A DNA stretch of 64,000 bases from Anthopleura xanthogrammica (GCA_964019055.1 OZ025219.1:4421868-4485867), one strand, 5' to 3'; counted from the stretch's first letter, positions 34,565 through 49,100 are shown. Program-made: numbers and translations. The notes: generated from the letters alone by a model not told the origin.

Positions 34565-36867
34565 AAGCTTTTTAGCCCAAAAAACTGAAAAATGGCCATT
34601 TTGGCTCTCAAAACCAGGTTTTTCGCTTACCGCGTGACCTGTTTGCTGAAACCCCCACTTTTTGCTCATGAAAATACCTCTTGAGATAAAAACACGACTT
34701 TTTGGCGAAAAAAAATGGGGTTTTGGCTGAGTAAAGGTGCTTTTTGGTCAAAAAAACTGTTTTTTGCTGACAAAATTGGAAATTTGCTGAGAATTTTCTT
34801 TTGCTCAAACCACCACGTTTTCACTGCTAAACGCAAGTTTTGGACGACAAAAGCACATCTGAGGTGTCCAAAACACTGTTTTGCTGGAAAAAAAAGCTTT
34901 TTAGCCCAAAAAACTGAAAAATGGCCATTTTGGCTCTCAAAACCAGGTTTTTCGCTGACGGCGTGACCTGTTTGCTGAAACCCCCACTTTTTGCTCATGA
35001 AAATACCTCTTGAGATAAAAACACGACTTTTTGGCGAAAAAAAATGGGGTTTTGGCTGAGTAAAGGTGCTTTTTGGTCAAAAAAACTGTTTTTTGCTGAC
35101 AAAATTGGAAATTTGCTGAGAATTTTCTTTTGCTCAAAACACCACGTTTTCACTGCTAAACGCACGTTTTGGACGACAAAAGCACATTTTAGGTGTCCAA
35201 AACACTGTTTTGCTGGAAAAAAAAGCTTTTTAGCCCAAAAAACTGAAAAATGGCCATTTTGGCTCTCAAAACCAGGTTTTTCGCTGACGGCGTGACCTGT
35301 TTGCTGAAACCCCCACTTTTTGCTCATGAAAATACCTCTTGAGATAAAAACACGACTTTTTGGCGAAAAAAAATGGGGTTTTGGCTGAGTAAAGGTGCTT
35401 TTTGGTCAAAAAAACTGTTTTTTGCTGACAAAATTGGAAATTTGCTGAGAATTTTCTTTTGCTCAAAACACCACGTTTTCACTGCTAAACGCAAGTTTTG
35501 GACGACAAAAGCACATTTTAGGTGTCCAAAACACTGTTTTGCTGGGAAAAAAAGCTTTTTAGCCCAAAAAACTGAAAAATGGCCATTTTGGCTCTCAAAA
35601 CCAGGTTTTTCGCTGACGGCGTGACCTGTTTGCTGAAACGCCCACTTTTTGCTCATGAAAATACCTCTTGAGATAAAAACACGACTTTTTGGCGAAAAAA
35701 AATGGGGTTTTGGCTGAGTAAAGGTGCTTTTTGGTCAAAAAAACTGTTTTTTGCTGACAAAATTGGAAATTTGCTGAGAATTTTCTTTTGCTCAAAACAC
35801 CACGTTTTCACTGCTAAACGCAAGTTTTGGACGACAAAAGCACATTTTAGGTGTCCAAAACACTGTTTTGCTGGAAAAAAAAGCTTTTTAGCCCAAAAAA
35901 CTGAAAAATGGCCATTTTGGCTCTCAAAACCAGGTTTTTCGCTGACCGCGTGACCTGTTTGCTGAAACCCCCACTTTTTGCTCATGAAAATACCTCTTGA
36001 GATAAAAACACGACTTTTTGGCGAAAAAAAATGGGGTTTTGGCTGAGTAAAGGTGCTTTTTGGTCAAAAAAACTGTTTTTTGCTGACAAAATTGGAAATT
36101 TGCTGAGAATTTTCTTTTGCTCAAAACACCACGTTTTCACTGCTAAACGCAAGTTTTGGACGACAAAAGCACATTTTAGGTGTCCAAAACACTGTTTTGC
36201 TGGAAAAAAAAGCTTTTTAGCCCAAAAAACTGAAAAATGGCCATTTTGGCTCTCAAAACCAGGTTTTTCGCTGACGGCGTGACCTGTTTGCTGAAACCCC
36301 CACTTTTTGCTCATGAAAATACCTCTTGAGATAAAAACACGACTTTTTGGCGAAAAAAAATGGGGTTTTGGCTGAGTAAAGGTGCTTTTTGGTCAAAAAA
36401 ACTGTTTTTTGCTGACAAAATTGGAAATTTGCTGAGAATTTTCTTTTGCTCAAAACACCACGTTTTCACTGCTAAACGCAAGTTTTGGACGACAAAAGCA
36501 CATTTTAGGTGTCCAAAACACTGTTTTGCTGGAAAAAAAAGCTTTTTAGCCCAAAAAACTGAAAAATGGCTATTTTGGCTCTCAAAACCAGGTTTTTCGC
36601 TGACGGCGTGACCTGTTTGCTGAAACCCCCACTTTTTGCTCATGAAAATACCTCTTGAGATAAAAACACGACTTTTTGGCGAAAAAAAATGGGGTTTTGG
36701 CTGAGTAAAGGTGCTTTTTGGTCAAAAAAACTGTTTTTTGCTGACAAAATTGGAAATTTGCTGAGAATTTTCTTTTGCTCAAAACACCACGTTTTCACTG
36801 CTAAACGCAAGTTTTGGACGACAAAAGCACATTTTAGGTGTCCAAAACACTGTTTTGCTGGAAAAAA

Positions 36868-37854
36868 AAGCTTTTTAGCCCAAAAAACTGAAAAATGGCC
36901 ATTTTGGCTCTCAAAACCAGATTTTTCGCTGACGGTGTGACCTGTTTGCTGAAACCCCCACTTTTTGCTCATGAAAATACCTCTTGAGATAAAAACACGA
37001 CTTTTTGGCGAAAAAAAATGGGGTTTTGGCTGAGTAAAGGTGCTTTTTGGTCAAAAAAACTGTTTTTTGCTGACAAAATTGGAAATTTGCTGAGAATTTT
37101 CTTTTGCTCAAAACACCACGTTTTCACTGCTAAACGCAAGTTTTGGACGACAAAAGCACATTTTAGGTGTCCAAAACACTGTTTTTCTGGAAAAAAAAGC
37201 TTTTTAGCCCAAAAAACTGAAAAATGGCCATTTTGGCTCTCAAAACCAGGTTTTTCGCTGACGGCGTGACCTGTTTGCTGAAACCCCCACTTTTTGCTCA
37301 TGAAAATACCTCTTGAGATAAAAACACGACTTTTTGGCGAAAAAAAATGGGGTTTTGGCTGAGTAAAGGTGCTTTTTGGTCAAAAAAACTGTTTTTTGCT
37401 GACAAAATTGGAAATTTGCTGAGAATTTTCTTTTGCTCAAAACACCACGTTTTCACTGCTAAACGCAAGTTTTGGACGACAAAAGCACATTTTAGGTGTC
37501 CAAAACACTGTTTTGCTGGAAAAAAAAGCTTTTTAGCCCAAAAAACTGAAAAATGGCCATTTTGGCTCTCAAAACCAGGTTTTTCGCTTACCGCGTGACC
37601 TGTTTGCTGAAACCCCCACTTTTTGCTCATGAAAATACCTCTTGAGATAAAAACACGACTTTTTGGCGAAAAAAAATGGGGTTTTGGCTGAGTAAAGGTG
37701 CTTTTTGGTCAAAAAAACTGTTTTTTGCTGACAAAATTGGAAATTTGCTGAGAATTTTCTTTTGCTCAAAACACCACGTTTTCACTGCTAAACGCAAGTT
37801 TTGGACGACAAAAGCACATTTTAGGTGTCCAAAACACTGTTTTGCTGGAAAAAA
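36868..37854 (+). repeat. Trimeric HOR, copy 1 (M113-M115)
   Basis: M113 has three private bases: A54 (CCAGATTTTTCG), T69 (GACGGTGTGACC) and T319 (CTGTTTTTCTGG). M114 is plain and M115 has T64/C67. The same triplet follows 987 bp later. Confidence 0.85.
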
Positions 37855-38841
37855 AAGCTTTTTAGCCCAAAAAACTGAAAAATGGCCATTTTGGCTCTCA
37901 AAACCAGATTTTTCGCTGACGGTGTGACCTGTTTGCTGAAACCCCCACTTTTTGCTCATGAAAATACCTCTTGAGATAAAAACACGACTTTTTGGCGAAA
38001 AAAAATGGGGTTTTGGCTGAGTAAAGGTGCTTTTTGGTCAAAAAAACTGTTTTTTGCTGACAAAATTGGAAATTTGCTGAGAATTTTCTTTTGCTCAAAA
38101 CACCACGTTTTCACTGCTAAACGCAAGTTTTGGACGACAAAAGCACATTTTAGGTGTCCAAAACACTGTTTTTCTGGAAAAAAAAGCTTTTTAGCCCAAA
38201 AAACTGAAAAATGGCCATTTTGGCTCTCAAAACCAGGTTTTTCGCTGACGGCGTGACCTGTTTGCTGAAACCCCCACTTTTTGCTCATGAAAATACCTCT
38301 TGAGATAAAAACACGACTTTTTGGCGAAAAAAAATGGGGTTTTGGCTGAGTAAAGGTGCTTTTTGGTCAAAAAAACTGTTTTTTGCTGACAAAATTGGAA
38401 ATTTGCTGAGAATTTTCTTTTGCTCAAAACACCACGTTTTCACTGCTAAACGCAAGTTTTGGACGACAAAAGCACATTTTAGGTGTCCAAAACACTGTTT
38501 TGCTGGAAAAAAAAGCTTTTTAGCCCAAAAAACTGAAAAATGGCCATTTTGGCTCTCAAAACCAGGTTTTTCGCTTACCGCGTGACCTGTTTGCTGAAAC
38601 CCCCACTTTTTGCTCATGAAAATACCTCTTGAGATAAAAACACGACTTTTTGGCGAAAAAAAATGGGGTTTTGGCTGAGTAAAGGTGCTTTTTGGTCAAA
38701 AAAACTGTTTTTTGCTGACAAAATTGGAAATTTGCTGAGAATTTTCTTTTGCTCAAAACACCACGTTTTCACTGCTAAACGCAAGTTTTGGACGACAAAA
38801 GCACATTTTAGGTGTCCAAAACACTGTTTTGCTGGAAAAAA
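37855..38841 (+). repeat. Trimeric HOR, copy 2 (M116-M118)
   Basis: M116 has the same A54, T69 and T319 bases as M113, M117 is plain and M118 has T64/C67, an exact 3 x 329 = 987 bp repeat of the preceding unit. M119 (plain) and M120 (T64/C67) may be the tail of a third, truncated unit. Confidence 0.85.
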
Positions 38842-40157
38842 AAGCTTTTTAGCCCAAAAAACTGAAAAATGGCCATTTTGGCTCTCAAAACCAGGTTTTT
38901 CGCTGACGGCGTGACCTGTTTGCTGAAACCCCCACTTTTTGCTCATGAAAATACCTCTTGAGATAAAAACACGACTTTTTGGCGAAAAAAAATGGGGTTT
39001 TGGCTGAGTAAAGGTGCTTTTTGGTCAAAAAAACTGTTTTTTGCTGACAAAATTGGAAATTTGCTGAGAATTTTCTTTTGCTCAAAACACCACGTTTTCA
39101 CTGCTAAACGCAAGTTTTGGACGACAAAAGCACATTTTAGGTGTCCAAAACACTGTTTTGCTGGAAAAAAAAGCTTTTTAGCCCAAAAAACTGAAAAATG
39201 GCCATTTTGGCTCTCAAAACCAGGTTTTTCGCTTACCGCGTGACCTGTTTGCTGAAACCCCCACTTTTTGCTCATGAAAATACCTCTTGAGATAAAAACA
39301 CGACTTTTTGGCGAAAAAAAATGGGGTTTTGGCTGAGTAAAGGTGCTTTTTGGTCAAAAAAACTGTTTTTTGCTGACAAAATTGGAAATTTGCTGAGAAT
39401 TTTCTTTTGCTCAAAACACCACGTTTTCACTGCTAAACGCAAGTTTTGGACGACAAAAGCACATTTTAGGTGTCCAAAACACTGTTTTGCTGGAAAAAAA
39501 AGCTTTTTAGCCCAAAAAACTGAAAAATGGCCATTTTGGCTCTCAAAACCAGGTTTTTCGCTTACCGCGTGACCTGTTTGCTGAAACCCCCACTTTTTGC
39601 TCATGAAAATACCTCTTGAGATAAAAACACGACTTTTTGGCGAAAAAAAATGGGGTTTTGGCTGAGTAAAGGTGCTTTTTGGTCAAAAAAACTGTTTTTT
39701 GCTGACAAAATTGGAAATTTGCTGAGAATTTTCTTTTGCTCAAAACACCACGTTTTCACTGCTAAACGCAAGTTTTGGACGACAAAAGCACATTTTAGGT
39801 GTCCAAAACACTGTTTTGCTGGAAAAAAAAGCTTTTTAGCCCAAAAAACTGAAAAATGGCCATTTTGGCTCTCAAAACCAGGTTTTTCGCTTACCGCGTG
39901 ACCTGTTTGCTGAAACCCCCACTTTTTGCTCATGAAAATACCTCTTGAGATAAAAACACGACTTTTTGGCGAAAAAAAATGGGGTTTTGGCTGAGTAAAG
40001 GTGCTTTTTGGTCAAAAAAACTGTTTTTTGCTGACAAAATTGGAAATTTGCTGAGAATTTTCTTTTGCTCAAAACACCACGTTTTCACTGCTAAACGCAA
40101 GTTTTGGACGACAAAAGCACATTTTAGGTGTCCAAAACACTGTTTTGCTGGAAAAAA

Positions 40158-43100
40158 AAGCTTTTTAGCCCAAAAAACTGAAAAATGGCCATTTTGGCTC
40201 TCAAAACCAGGTTTTTCGCTGACGGCGTGACCTGTTTGCTGAAACCCCCACTTTTTGCTCATGAAAATACCTCTTGAGATAAAAACACGACTTTTTGGCG
40301 AAAAAAAATGGGGTTTTGGCTGAGTAAAGGTGCTTTTTGGTCAAAAAAACTGTTTTTTGCTGACAAAATTGGAAATTTGCTGAGAATTTTCTTTTGCTCA
40401 AAACACCACGTTTTCACTGCTAAACGCAAGTTTTGGACGACAAAAGCACATTTTAGGTGTCCAAAACACTGTTTTGCTGGAAAAAAAAGCTTTTTAGCCC
40501 AAAAAACTGAAAAATGGCCATTTTGGCTCTCAAAACCAGGTTTTTCGCTGACGGCGTGACCTGTTTGCTGAAACCCCCACTTTTTGCTCATGAAAATACC
40601 TCTTGAGATAAAAACACGACTTTTTGGCGAAAAAAAATGGGGTTTTGGCTGAGTAAAGGTGCTTTTTGGTCAAAAAAACTGTTTTTTGCTGACAAAATTG
40701 GAAATTTGCTGAGAATTTTCTTTTGCTCAAAACACCACGTTTTCACTGCTAAACGCAAGTTTTGGACGACAAAAGCACATTTTAGGTGTCCAAAACACTG
40801 TTTTGCTGGAAAAAAAAGCTTTTTAGCCCAAAAAACTGAAAAATGGCCATTTTGGCTCTCAAAACCAGGTTTTTCGCTGACGGCATGACCTGTTTGCTGA
40901 AACCCCCACTTTTTGCTCATGAAAATACCTCTTGAGATAAAAACACGACTTTTTGGCGAAAAAAAATGGGGTTTTGGCTGAGTAAAGGTGCTTTTTGGTC
41001 AAAAAAACTGTTTTTTGCTGACAAAATTGGAAATTTGCTGAGAATTTTCTTTTGCTCAAAACACCACGTTTTCACTGCTAAACGCAAGTTTTGGACGACA
41101 AAAGCACATTTTAGGTGTCCAAAACACTGTTTTGCTGGAAAAAAAAGCTTTTTAGCCCAAAAAACTGAAAAATGGCCATTTTGGCTCTCAAAACCAGGTT
41201 TTTCGCTGACGGCGTGACCTGTTTGCTGAAACCCCCACTTTTTGCTCATGAAAATACCTCTTGAGATAAAAACACGACTTTTTGGCGAAAAAAAATGGGG
41301 TTTTGGCTGAGTAAACGTGCTTTTTGGTCAAAAAAACTGTTTTTTGCTGACAAAATTGGAAATTTGCTGAGAATTTTCTTTTGCTCAAAACACCACGTTT
41401 TCACTGCTAAACGCAAGTTTTGGACGACAAAAGCACATTTTAGGTGTCCAAAACACTGTTTTGCTGGAAAAAAAAGCTTTTTAGCCCAAAAAACTGAAAA
41501 ATGGCCATTTTGGCTCTCAAAACCAGGTTTTTCGCTGACGGCGTGACCTGTTTGCTGAAACCCCCACTTTTTGCTCATGAAAATACCTCTTGAGATAAAA
41601 ACACGACTTTTTGGCGAAAAAAAATGGGGTTTTGGCTGAGTAAACGTGCTTTTTGGTCAAAAAAACTGTTTTTTGCTGACAAAATTGGAAATTTGCTGAG
41701 AATTTTCTTTTGCTCAAAACACCACGTTTTCACTGCTAAACGCAAGTTTTGGACGACAAAAGCACATTTTAGGTGTCCAAAACACTGTTTTGCTGGAAAA
41801 AAAAGCTTTTTAGCCCAAAAAACTGAAAAATGGCCATTTTGGCTCTCAAAACCAGGTTTTTCGCTGACGGCGTGACCTGTTTGCTGAAACGCCCACTTTT
41901 TGCTCATGAAAATACCTCTTGAGATAAAAACACGACTTTTTGGCGAAAAAAAATGGGGTTTTGGCTGAGTAAAGGTGCTTTTTGGTCAAAAAAACTGTTT
42001 TTTGCTGACAAAATTGGAAATTTGCTGAGAATTTTCTTTTGCTCAAAACACCACGTTTTCACTGCTAAACGCAAGTTTTGGACGACAAAAGCACATTTTA
42101 GGTGTCCAAAACACTGTTTTGCTGGAAAAAAAAGCTTTTTAGCCCAAAAAACTGAAAAATGGCCATTTTGGCTCTCAAAACCAGGTTTTTCGCTGACGGC
42201 GTGACCTGTTTGCTGAAACCCCCACTTTTTGCTCATGAAAATACCTCTTGAGATAAAAACACGACTTTTTGGCGAAAAAAAATGGGGTTTTGGCTGAGTA
42301 AAGGTGCTTTTTGGTCAAAAAAACTGTTTTTTGCTGACAAAATTGGAAATTTGCTGAGAATTTTCTTTTGCTCAAAACACCACGTTTTCACTGCTAAACG
42401 CAAGTTTTGGACGACAAAAGCACATTTTAGGTGTCCAAAACACTGTTTTGCTGGAAAAAAAAGCTTTTTAGCCCAAAAAACTGAAAAATGGCCATTTTGG
42501 CTCTCAAAACCAGGTTTTTCGCTGACGGCGTGACCTGTTTGCTGAAACCCCCACTTTTTGCTCATGAAAATACCTCTTGAGATAAAAACACGACTTTTTG
42601 GCGAAAAAAAATGGGGTTTTGGCTGAGTAAAGGTGCTTTTTGGTCAAAAAAACTGTTTTTTGCTGACAAAATTGGAAATTTGCTGAGAATTTTCTTTTGC
42701 TCAAAACACCACGTTTTCACTGCTAAACGCAAGTTTTGGACGACAAAAGCACATTTTAGGTGTCCAAAACACTGTTTTGCTGGAAAAAAAAGCTTTTTAG
42801 CCCAAAAAACTGAAAAATGGCCATTTTGGCTCTCAAAACCAGGTTTTTCGCTGACGGCGTGACCTGTTTGCTGAAACCCCCACTTTTTGCTCATGAAAAT
42901 ACCTCTTGAGATAAAAACACGACTTTTTGGCGAAAAAAAATGGGGTTTTGGCTGAGTAAAGGTGCTTTTTGGTCAAAAAAACTGTTTTTTTGCTGACAAA
43001 ATTGGAAATTTGCTGAGAATTTTCTTTTGCTCAAAACACCACGTTTTCACTGCTAAACGCAAGTTTTGGACGACAAAAGCACATTTTAGGTGTCCAAAAC

Positions 43101-46100
43101 ACTGTTTTGCTGGAAAAAAAAGCTTTTTAGCCCAAAAAACTGAAAAATGGCCATTTTGGCTCTCAAAACCAGGTTTTTCGCTGACGGCGTGACCTGTTTG
43201 CTGAAACCCCCACTTTTTGCTCATGAAAATACCTCTTGAGATAAAAACACGACTTTTTGGCGAAAAAAAATGGGGTTTTGGCTGAGTAAAGGTGCTTTTT
43301 GGTCAAAAAAACTGTTTTTTGCTGACAAAATTGGAAATTTGCTGAGAATTTTCTTTTGCTCAAAACACCACGTTTTCACTGCTAAACGCAAGTTTTGGAC
43401 GACAAAAGCACATTTTAGGTGTCCAAAACACTGTTTTGCTGGAAAAAAAAGCTTTTTAGCCCAAAAAACTGAAAAATGGCCATTTTGGCTCTCAAAACCA
43501 GGTTTTTCGCTGACGGCGTGACCTGTTTGCTGAAACCCCCACTTTTTGCTCATGAAAATACCTCTTGAGATAAAAACACGACTTTTTGGCGAAAAAAAAT
43601 GGGGTTTTGGCTGAGTAAAGGTGCTTTTTGGTCAAAAAAACTGTTTTTTGCTGACAAAATTGGAAATTTGCTGAGAATTTTCTTTTGCTCAAAACACCAC
43701 GTTTTCACTGCTAAACGCAAGTTTTGGACGACAAAAGCACATTTTAGGTGTCCAAAACACTGTTTTGCTGGAAAAAAAAGCTTTTTAGCCCAAAAAACTG
43801 AAAAATGGCCATTTTGGCTCTCAAAACCAGGTTTTTCGCTGACGGCGTGACCTGTTTGCTGAAACCCCCACTTTTTGCTCATGAAAATACCTCTTGAGAT
43901 AAAAACACGACTTTTTGGCGAAAAAAAATGGGGTTTTGGCTGAGTAAAGGTGCTTTTTGGTCAAAAAAACTGTTTTTTGCTGACAAAATTGGAAATTTGC
44001 TGAGAATTTTCTTTTGCTCAAAACACCACGTTTTCACTGCTAAACGCAAGTTTTGGACGACAAAAGCACATTTTAGGTGTCCAAAACACTGTTTTGCTGG
44101 AAAAAAAAGCTTTTTAGCCCAAAAAACTGAAAAATGGCCATTTTGGCTCTCAAAACCAGGTTTTTCGCTGACGGCGTGACCTGTTTGCTGAAACGCCCAC
44201 TTTTTGCTCATGAAAATACCTCTTGAGATAAAAACACGACTTTTTGGCGAAAAAAAATGGGGTTTTGGCTGAGTAAAGGTGCTTTTTGGTCAAAAAAACT
44301 GTTTTTTGCTGACAAAATTGGAAATTTGCTGAGAATTTTCTTTTGCTCAAAACACCACGTTTTCACTGCTAAACGCAAGTTTTGGACGACAAAAGCACAT
44401 TTTAGGTGTCCAAAACACTGTTTTGCTGGAAAAAAAAGCTTTTTAGCCCAAAAAACTGAAAAATGGCCATTTTGGCTCTCAAAACCAGGTTTTTCGCTGA
44501 CGGCGTGACCTGTTTGCTGAAACCCCCACTTTTTGCTCATGAAAATACCTCTTGAGATAAAAACACGACTTTTTGGCGAAAAAAAATGGGGTTTTGGCTG
44601 AGTAAAGGTGCTTTTTGGTCAAAAAAACTGTTTTTTGCTGACAAAATTGGAAATTTGCTGAGAATTTTCTTTTGCTCAAAACACCACGTTTTCACTGCTA
44701 AACGCAAGTTTTGGACGACAAAAGCACATTTTAGGTGTCCAAAACACTGTTTTGCTGGAAAAAAAAGCTTTTTAGCCCAAAAAACTGAAAAATGGCCATT
44801 TTGGCTCTCAAAACCAGGTTTTTCGCTGACGGCGTGACCTGTTTGCTGAAACCCCCACTTTTTGCTCATGAAAATACCTCTTGAGATAAAAACACGACTT
44901 TTTGGCGAAAAAAAATGGGGTTTTGGCTGAGTAAAGGTGCTTTTTGGTCAAAAAAACTGTTTTTTGCTGACAAAATTGGAAATTTGCTGAGAATTTTCTT
45001 TTGCTCAAAACACCACGTTTTCACTGCTAAACGCAAGTTTTGGACGACAAAAGCACATTTTAGGTGTCCAAAACACTGTTTTGCTGGAAAAAAAAGCTTT
45101 TTAGCCCAAAAAACTGAAAAATGGCCATTTTGGCTCTCAAAACCAGGTTTTTCGCTGACGGCGTGACCTGTTTGCTGAAACGCCCACTTTTTGCTCATGA
45201 AAATACCTCTTGAGATAAAAACACGACTTTTTGGCGAAAAAAAATGGGGTTTTGGCTGAGTAAAGGTGCTTTTTGGTCAAAAAAACTGTTTTTTGCTGAC
45301 AAAATTGGAAATTTGCTGAGAATTTTCTTTTGCTCAAAACACCACGTTTTCACTGCTAAACGCAAGTTTTGGACGACAAAAGCACATTTTAGGTGTCCAA
45401 AACACTGTTTTGCTGGAAAAAAAAGCTTTTTAGCCCAAAAAACTGAAAAATGGCCATTTTGGCTCTCAAAACCAGGTTTTTCGCTGACGGCGTGACCTGT
45501 TTGCTGAAACCCCCACTTTTTGCTCATGAAAATACCTCTTGAGATAAAAACACGACTTTTTGGCGAAAAAAAATGGGGTTTTGGCTGAGTAAAGGTGCTT
45601 TTTGGTCAAAAAAACTGTTTTTTGCTGACAAAATTGGAAATTTGCTGAGAATTTTCTTTTGCTCAAAACACCACGTTTTCACTGCTAAACGCAAGTTTTG
45701 GACGACAAAAGCACATTTTAGGTGTCCAAAACACTGTTTTGCTGAAAAAAAAAGCTTTTTAGCCCAAAAAACTGAAAAATGGCCATTTTGGCTCTCAAAA
45801 CCAGGTTTTTCGCTGACGGCGTGACCTGTTTGCTGAAACCCCCACTTTTTGCTCATGAAAATACCTCTTGAGATAAAAACACGACTTTTTGGCGAAAAAA
45901 AATGGGGTTTTGGCTGAGTAAACGTGCTTTTTGGTCAAAAAAACTGTTTTTTGCTGACAAAATTGGAAATTTGCTGAGAATTTTCTTTTGCTCAAAACAC
46001 CACGTTTTCACTGCTAAACGCAAGTTTTGGACGACAAAAGCACATTTTAGGTGTCCAAAACACTGTTTTGCTGGAAAAAAAAGCTTTTTAGCCCAAAAAA

Positions 46101-49100
46101 CTGAAAAATGGCCATTTTGGCTCTCAAAACCAGGTTTTTCGCTGACGGCGTGACCTGTTTGCTGAAACCCCCACTTTTTGCTCATGAAAATACCTCTTGA
46201 GATAAAAACACGACTTTTTGGCGAAAAAAAATGGGGTTTTGGCTGAGTAAAGGTGCTTTTTGGTCAAAAAAACTGTTTTTTGCTGACAAAATTGGAAATT
46301 TGCTGAGAATTTTCTTTTGCTCAAAACACCACGTTTTCACTGCTAAACGCAAGTTTTGGACGACAAAAGCACATTTTAGGTGTCCAAAACACTGTTTTGC
46401 TGGAAAAAAAAGCTTTTTAGCCCAAAAAACTGAAAAATGGCCATTTTGGCTCTCAAAACCAGGTTTTTCGCTGACGGCGTGACCTGTTTGCTGAAACGCC
46501 CACTTTTTGCTCATGAAAATACCTCTTGAGATAAAAACACGACTTTTTGGCGAAAAAAAATGGGGTTTTGGCTGAGTAAACGTGCTTTTTGGTCAAAAAA
46601 ACTGTTTTTTGCTGACAAAATTGGAAATTTGCTGAGAATTTTCTTTTGCTCAAAACACCACGTTTTCACTGCTAAACGCAAGTTTTGGACGACAAAAGCA
46701 CATTTTAGGTGTCCAAAACACTGTTTTGCTGGAAAAAAAAGCTTTTTAGCCCAAAAAACTGAAAAATGGCCATTTTGGCTCTCAAAACCAGGTTTTTCGC
46801 TGACGGCGTGACCTGTTTGCTGAAACCCCCACTTTTTGCTCATGAAAATACCTCTTGAGATAAAAACACGACTTTTTGGCGAAAAAAAATGGGGTTTTGG
46901 CTGAGTAAAGGTGCTTTTTGGTCAAAAAAACTGTTTTTTGCTGACAAAATTGGAAATTTGCTGAGAATTTTCTTTTGCTCAAAACACCACGTTTTCACTG
47001 CTAAACGCAAGTTTTGGACGACAAAAGCACATTTTAGGTGTCCAAAACACTGTTTTGCTGGAAAAAAAAGCTTTTTAGCCCAAAAAACTGAAAAATGGCC
47101 ATTTTGGCTCTCAAAACCAGGTTTTTCGCTGACGGCGTGACCTGTTTCCTGAAACCCCCACTTTTTGCTCATGAAAATACCTCTTGAGATAAAAACACGA
47201 CTTTTTGGCGAAAAAAAATGGGGTTTTGGCTGAGTAAAGGTGCTTTTTGGTCAAAAAAACTGTTTTTTGCTGACAAAATTGGAAATTTGCTGAGAATTTT
47301 CTTTTGCTCAAAACACCACGTTTTCACTGCTAAACGCAAGTTTTGGACGACAAAAGCACATTTTAGGTGTCCAAAACACTGTTTTGCTGGAAAAAAAAGC
47401 TTTTTAGCCCAAAAAACTGAAAAATGGCCATTTTGGCTCTCAAAACCAGGTTTTTCGCTGACGGCGTGACCTGTTTGCTGAAACCCCCACTTTTTGCTCA
47501 TGAAAATACCTCTTGAGATAAAAACACGACTTTTTGGCGAAAAAAAATGGGGTTTTGGCTGAGTAAACGTGCTTTTTGGTCAAAAAAACTGTTTTTTGCT
47601 GACAAAATTGGAAATTTGCTGAGAATTTTCTTTTGCTCAAAACACCACGTTTTCACTGCTAAACGCAAGTTTTGGACGACAAAAGCACATTTTAGGTGTC
47701 CAAAACACTGTTTTGCTGGAAAAAAAAGCTTTTTAGCCCAAAAAACTGAAAAATGGCCATTTTGGCTCTCAAAACCAGGTTTTTCGCTGACGGCGTGACC
47801 TGTTTGCTGAAACGCCCACTTTTTGCTCATGAAAATACCTCTTGAGATAAAAACACGACTTTTTGGCGAAAAAAAATGGGGTTTTGGCTGAGTAAACGTG
47901 CTTTTTGGTCAAAAAAACTGTTTTTTGCTGACAAAATTGGAAATTTGCTGAGAATTTTCTTTTGCTCAAAACACCACGTTTTCACTGCTAAACGCAAGTT
48001 TTGGACGACAAAAGCACATTTTAGGTGTCCAAAACACTGTTTTGCTGGAAAAAAAAGCTTTTTAGCCCAAAAAACTGAAAAATGGCCATTTTGGCTCTCA
48101 AAACCAGGTTTTTCGCTGACGGCGTGACCTGTTTGCTGAAACCCCCACTTTTTGCTCATGAAAATACCTCTTGAGATAAAAACACGACTTTTTGGCGAAA
48201 AAAAATGGGGTTTTGGCTGAGTAAAGGTGCTTTTTGGTCAAAAAAACTGTTTTTTGCTGACAAAATTGGAAATTTGCTGAGAATTTTCTTTTGCTCAAAA
48301 CACCACGTTTTCACTGCTAAACGCAAGTTTTGGACGACAAAAGCACATTTTAGGTGTCCAAAACACTGTTTTGCTGGAAAAAAAAGCTTTTTAGCCCAAA
48401 AAACTGAAAAATGGCCATTTTGGCTCTCAAAACCAGGTTTTTCGCTGACGGCGTGACCTGTTTGCTGAAACCCCCACTTTTTGCTCATGAAAATACCTCT
48501 TGAGATAAAAACACGACTTTTTGGCGAAAAAAAATGGGGTTTTGGCTGAGTAAAGGTGCTTTTTGGTCAAAAAAACTGTTTTTTGCTGACAAAATTGGAA
48601 ATTTGCTGAGAATTTTCTTTTGCTCAAAACACCACGTTTTCACTGCTAAACGCAAGTTTTGGACGACAAAAGCACATTTTAGGTGTCCAAAACACTGTTT
48701 TGCTGGAAAAAAAAGCTTTTTAGCCCAAAAAACTGAAAAATGGCCATTTTGGCTCTCAAAACCAGGTTTTTCGCTGACGGCGTGACCTGTTTGCTGAAAC
48801 CCCCACTTTTTGCTCATGAAAATACCTCTTGAGATAAAAACACGACTTTTTGGCGAAAAAAAATGGGGTTTTGGCTGAGTAAAGGTGCTTTTTGGTCAAA
48901 AAAACTGTTTTTTGCTGACAAAATTGGAAATTTGCTGAGAATTTTCTTTTGCTCAAAACACCACGTTTTCACTGCTAAACGCAAGTTTTGGACGACAAAA
49001 GCACATTTTAGGTGTCCAAAACACTGTTTTGCTGGAAAAAAAAGCTTTTTAGCCCAAAAAACTGAAAAATGGCCATTTTGGCTCTCAAAACCAGGTTTTT

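Larger units (their letters stand above)
34565..40157 (+). repeat. Domain with T64/C67 double variant (M106-M122)
   Basis: Six monomers (M106, M115, M118, M120, M121, M122) read TCGCTTACCGCG instead of TCGCTGACGGCG, two changes three bases apart. M110 (35881-36209) has only the C67 change (GCTGACCGCG), a plausible intermediate. M106 is unusually divergent, with CTCAAACCACC and GCACATCTGAGG as well. M107 has CGCACGTTTT, and M112 has TGGCTATTTT, which breaks the 14-bp palindrome. Confidence 0.8.
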
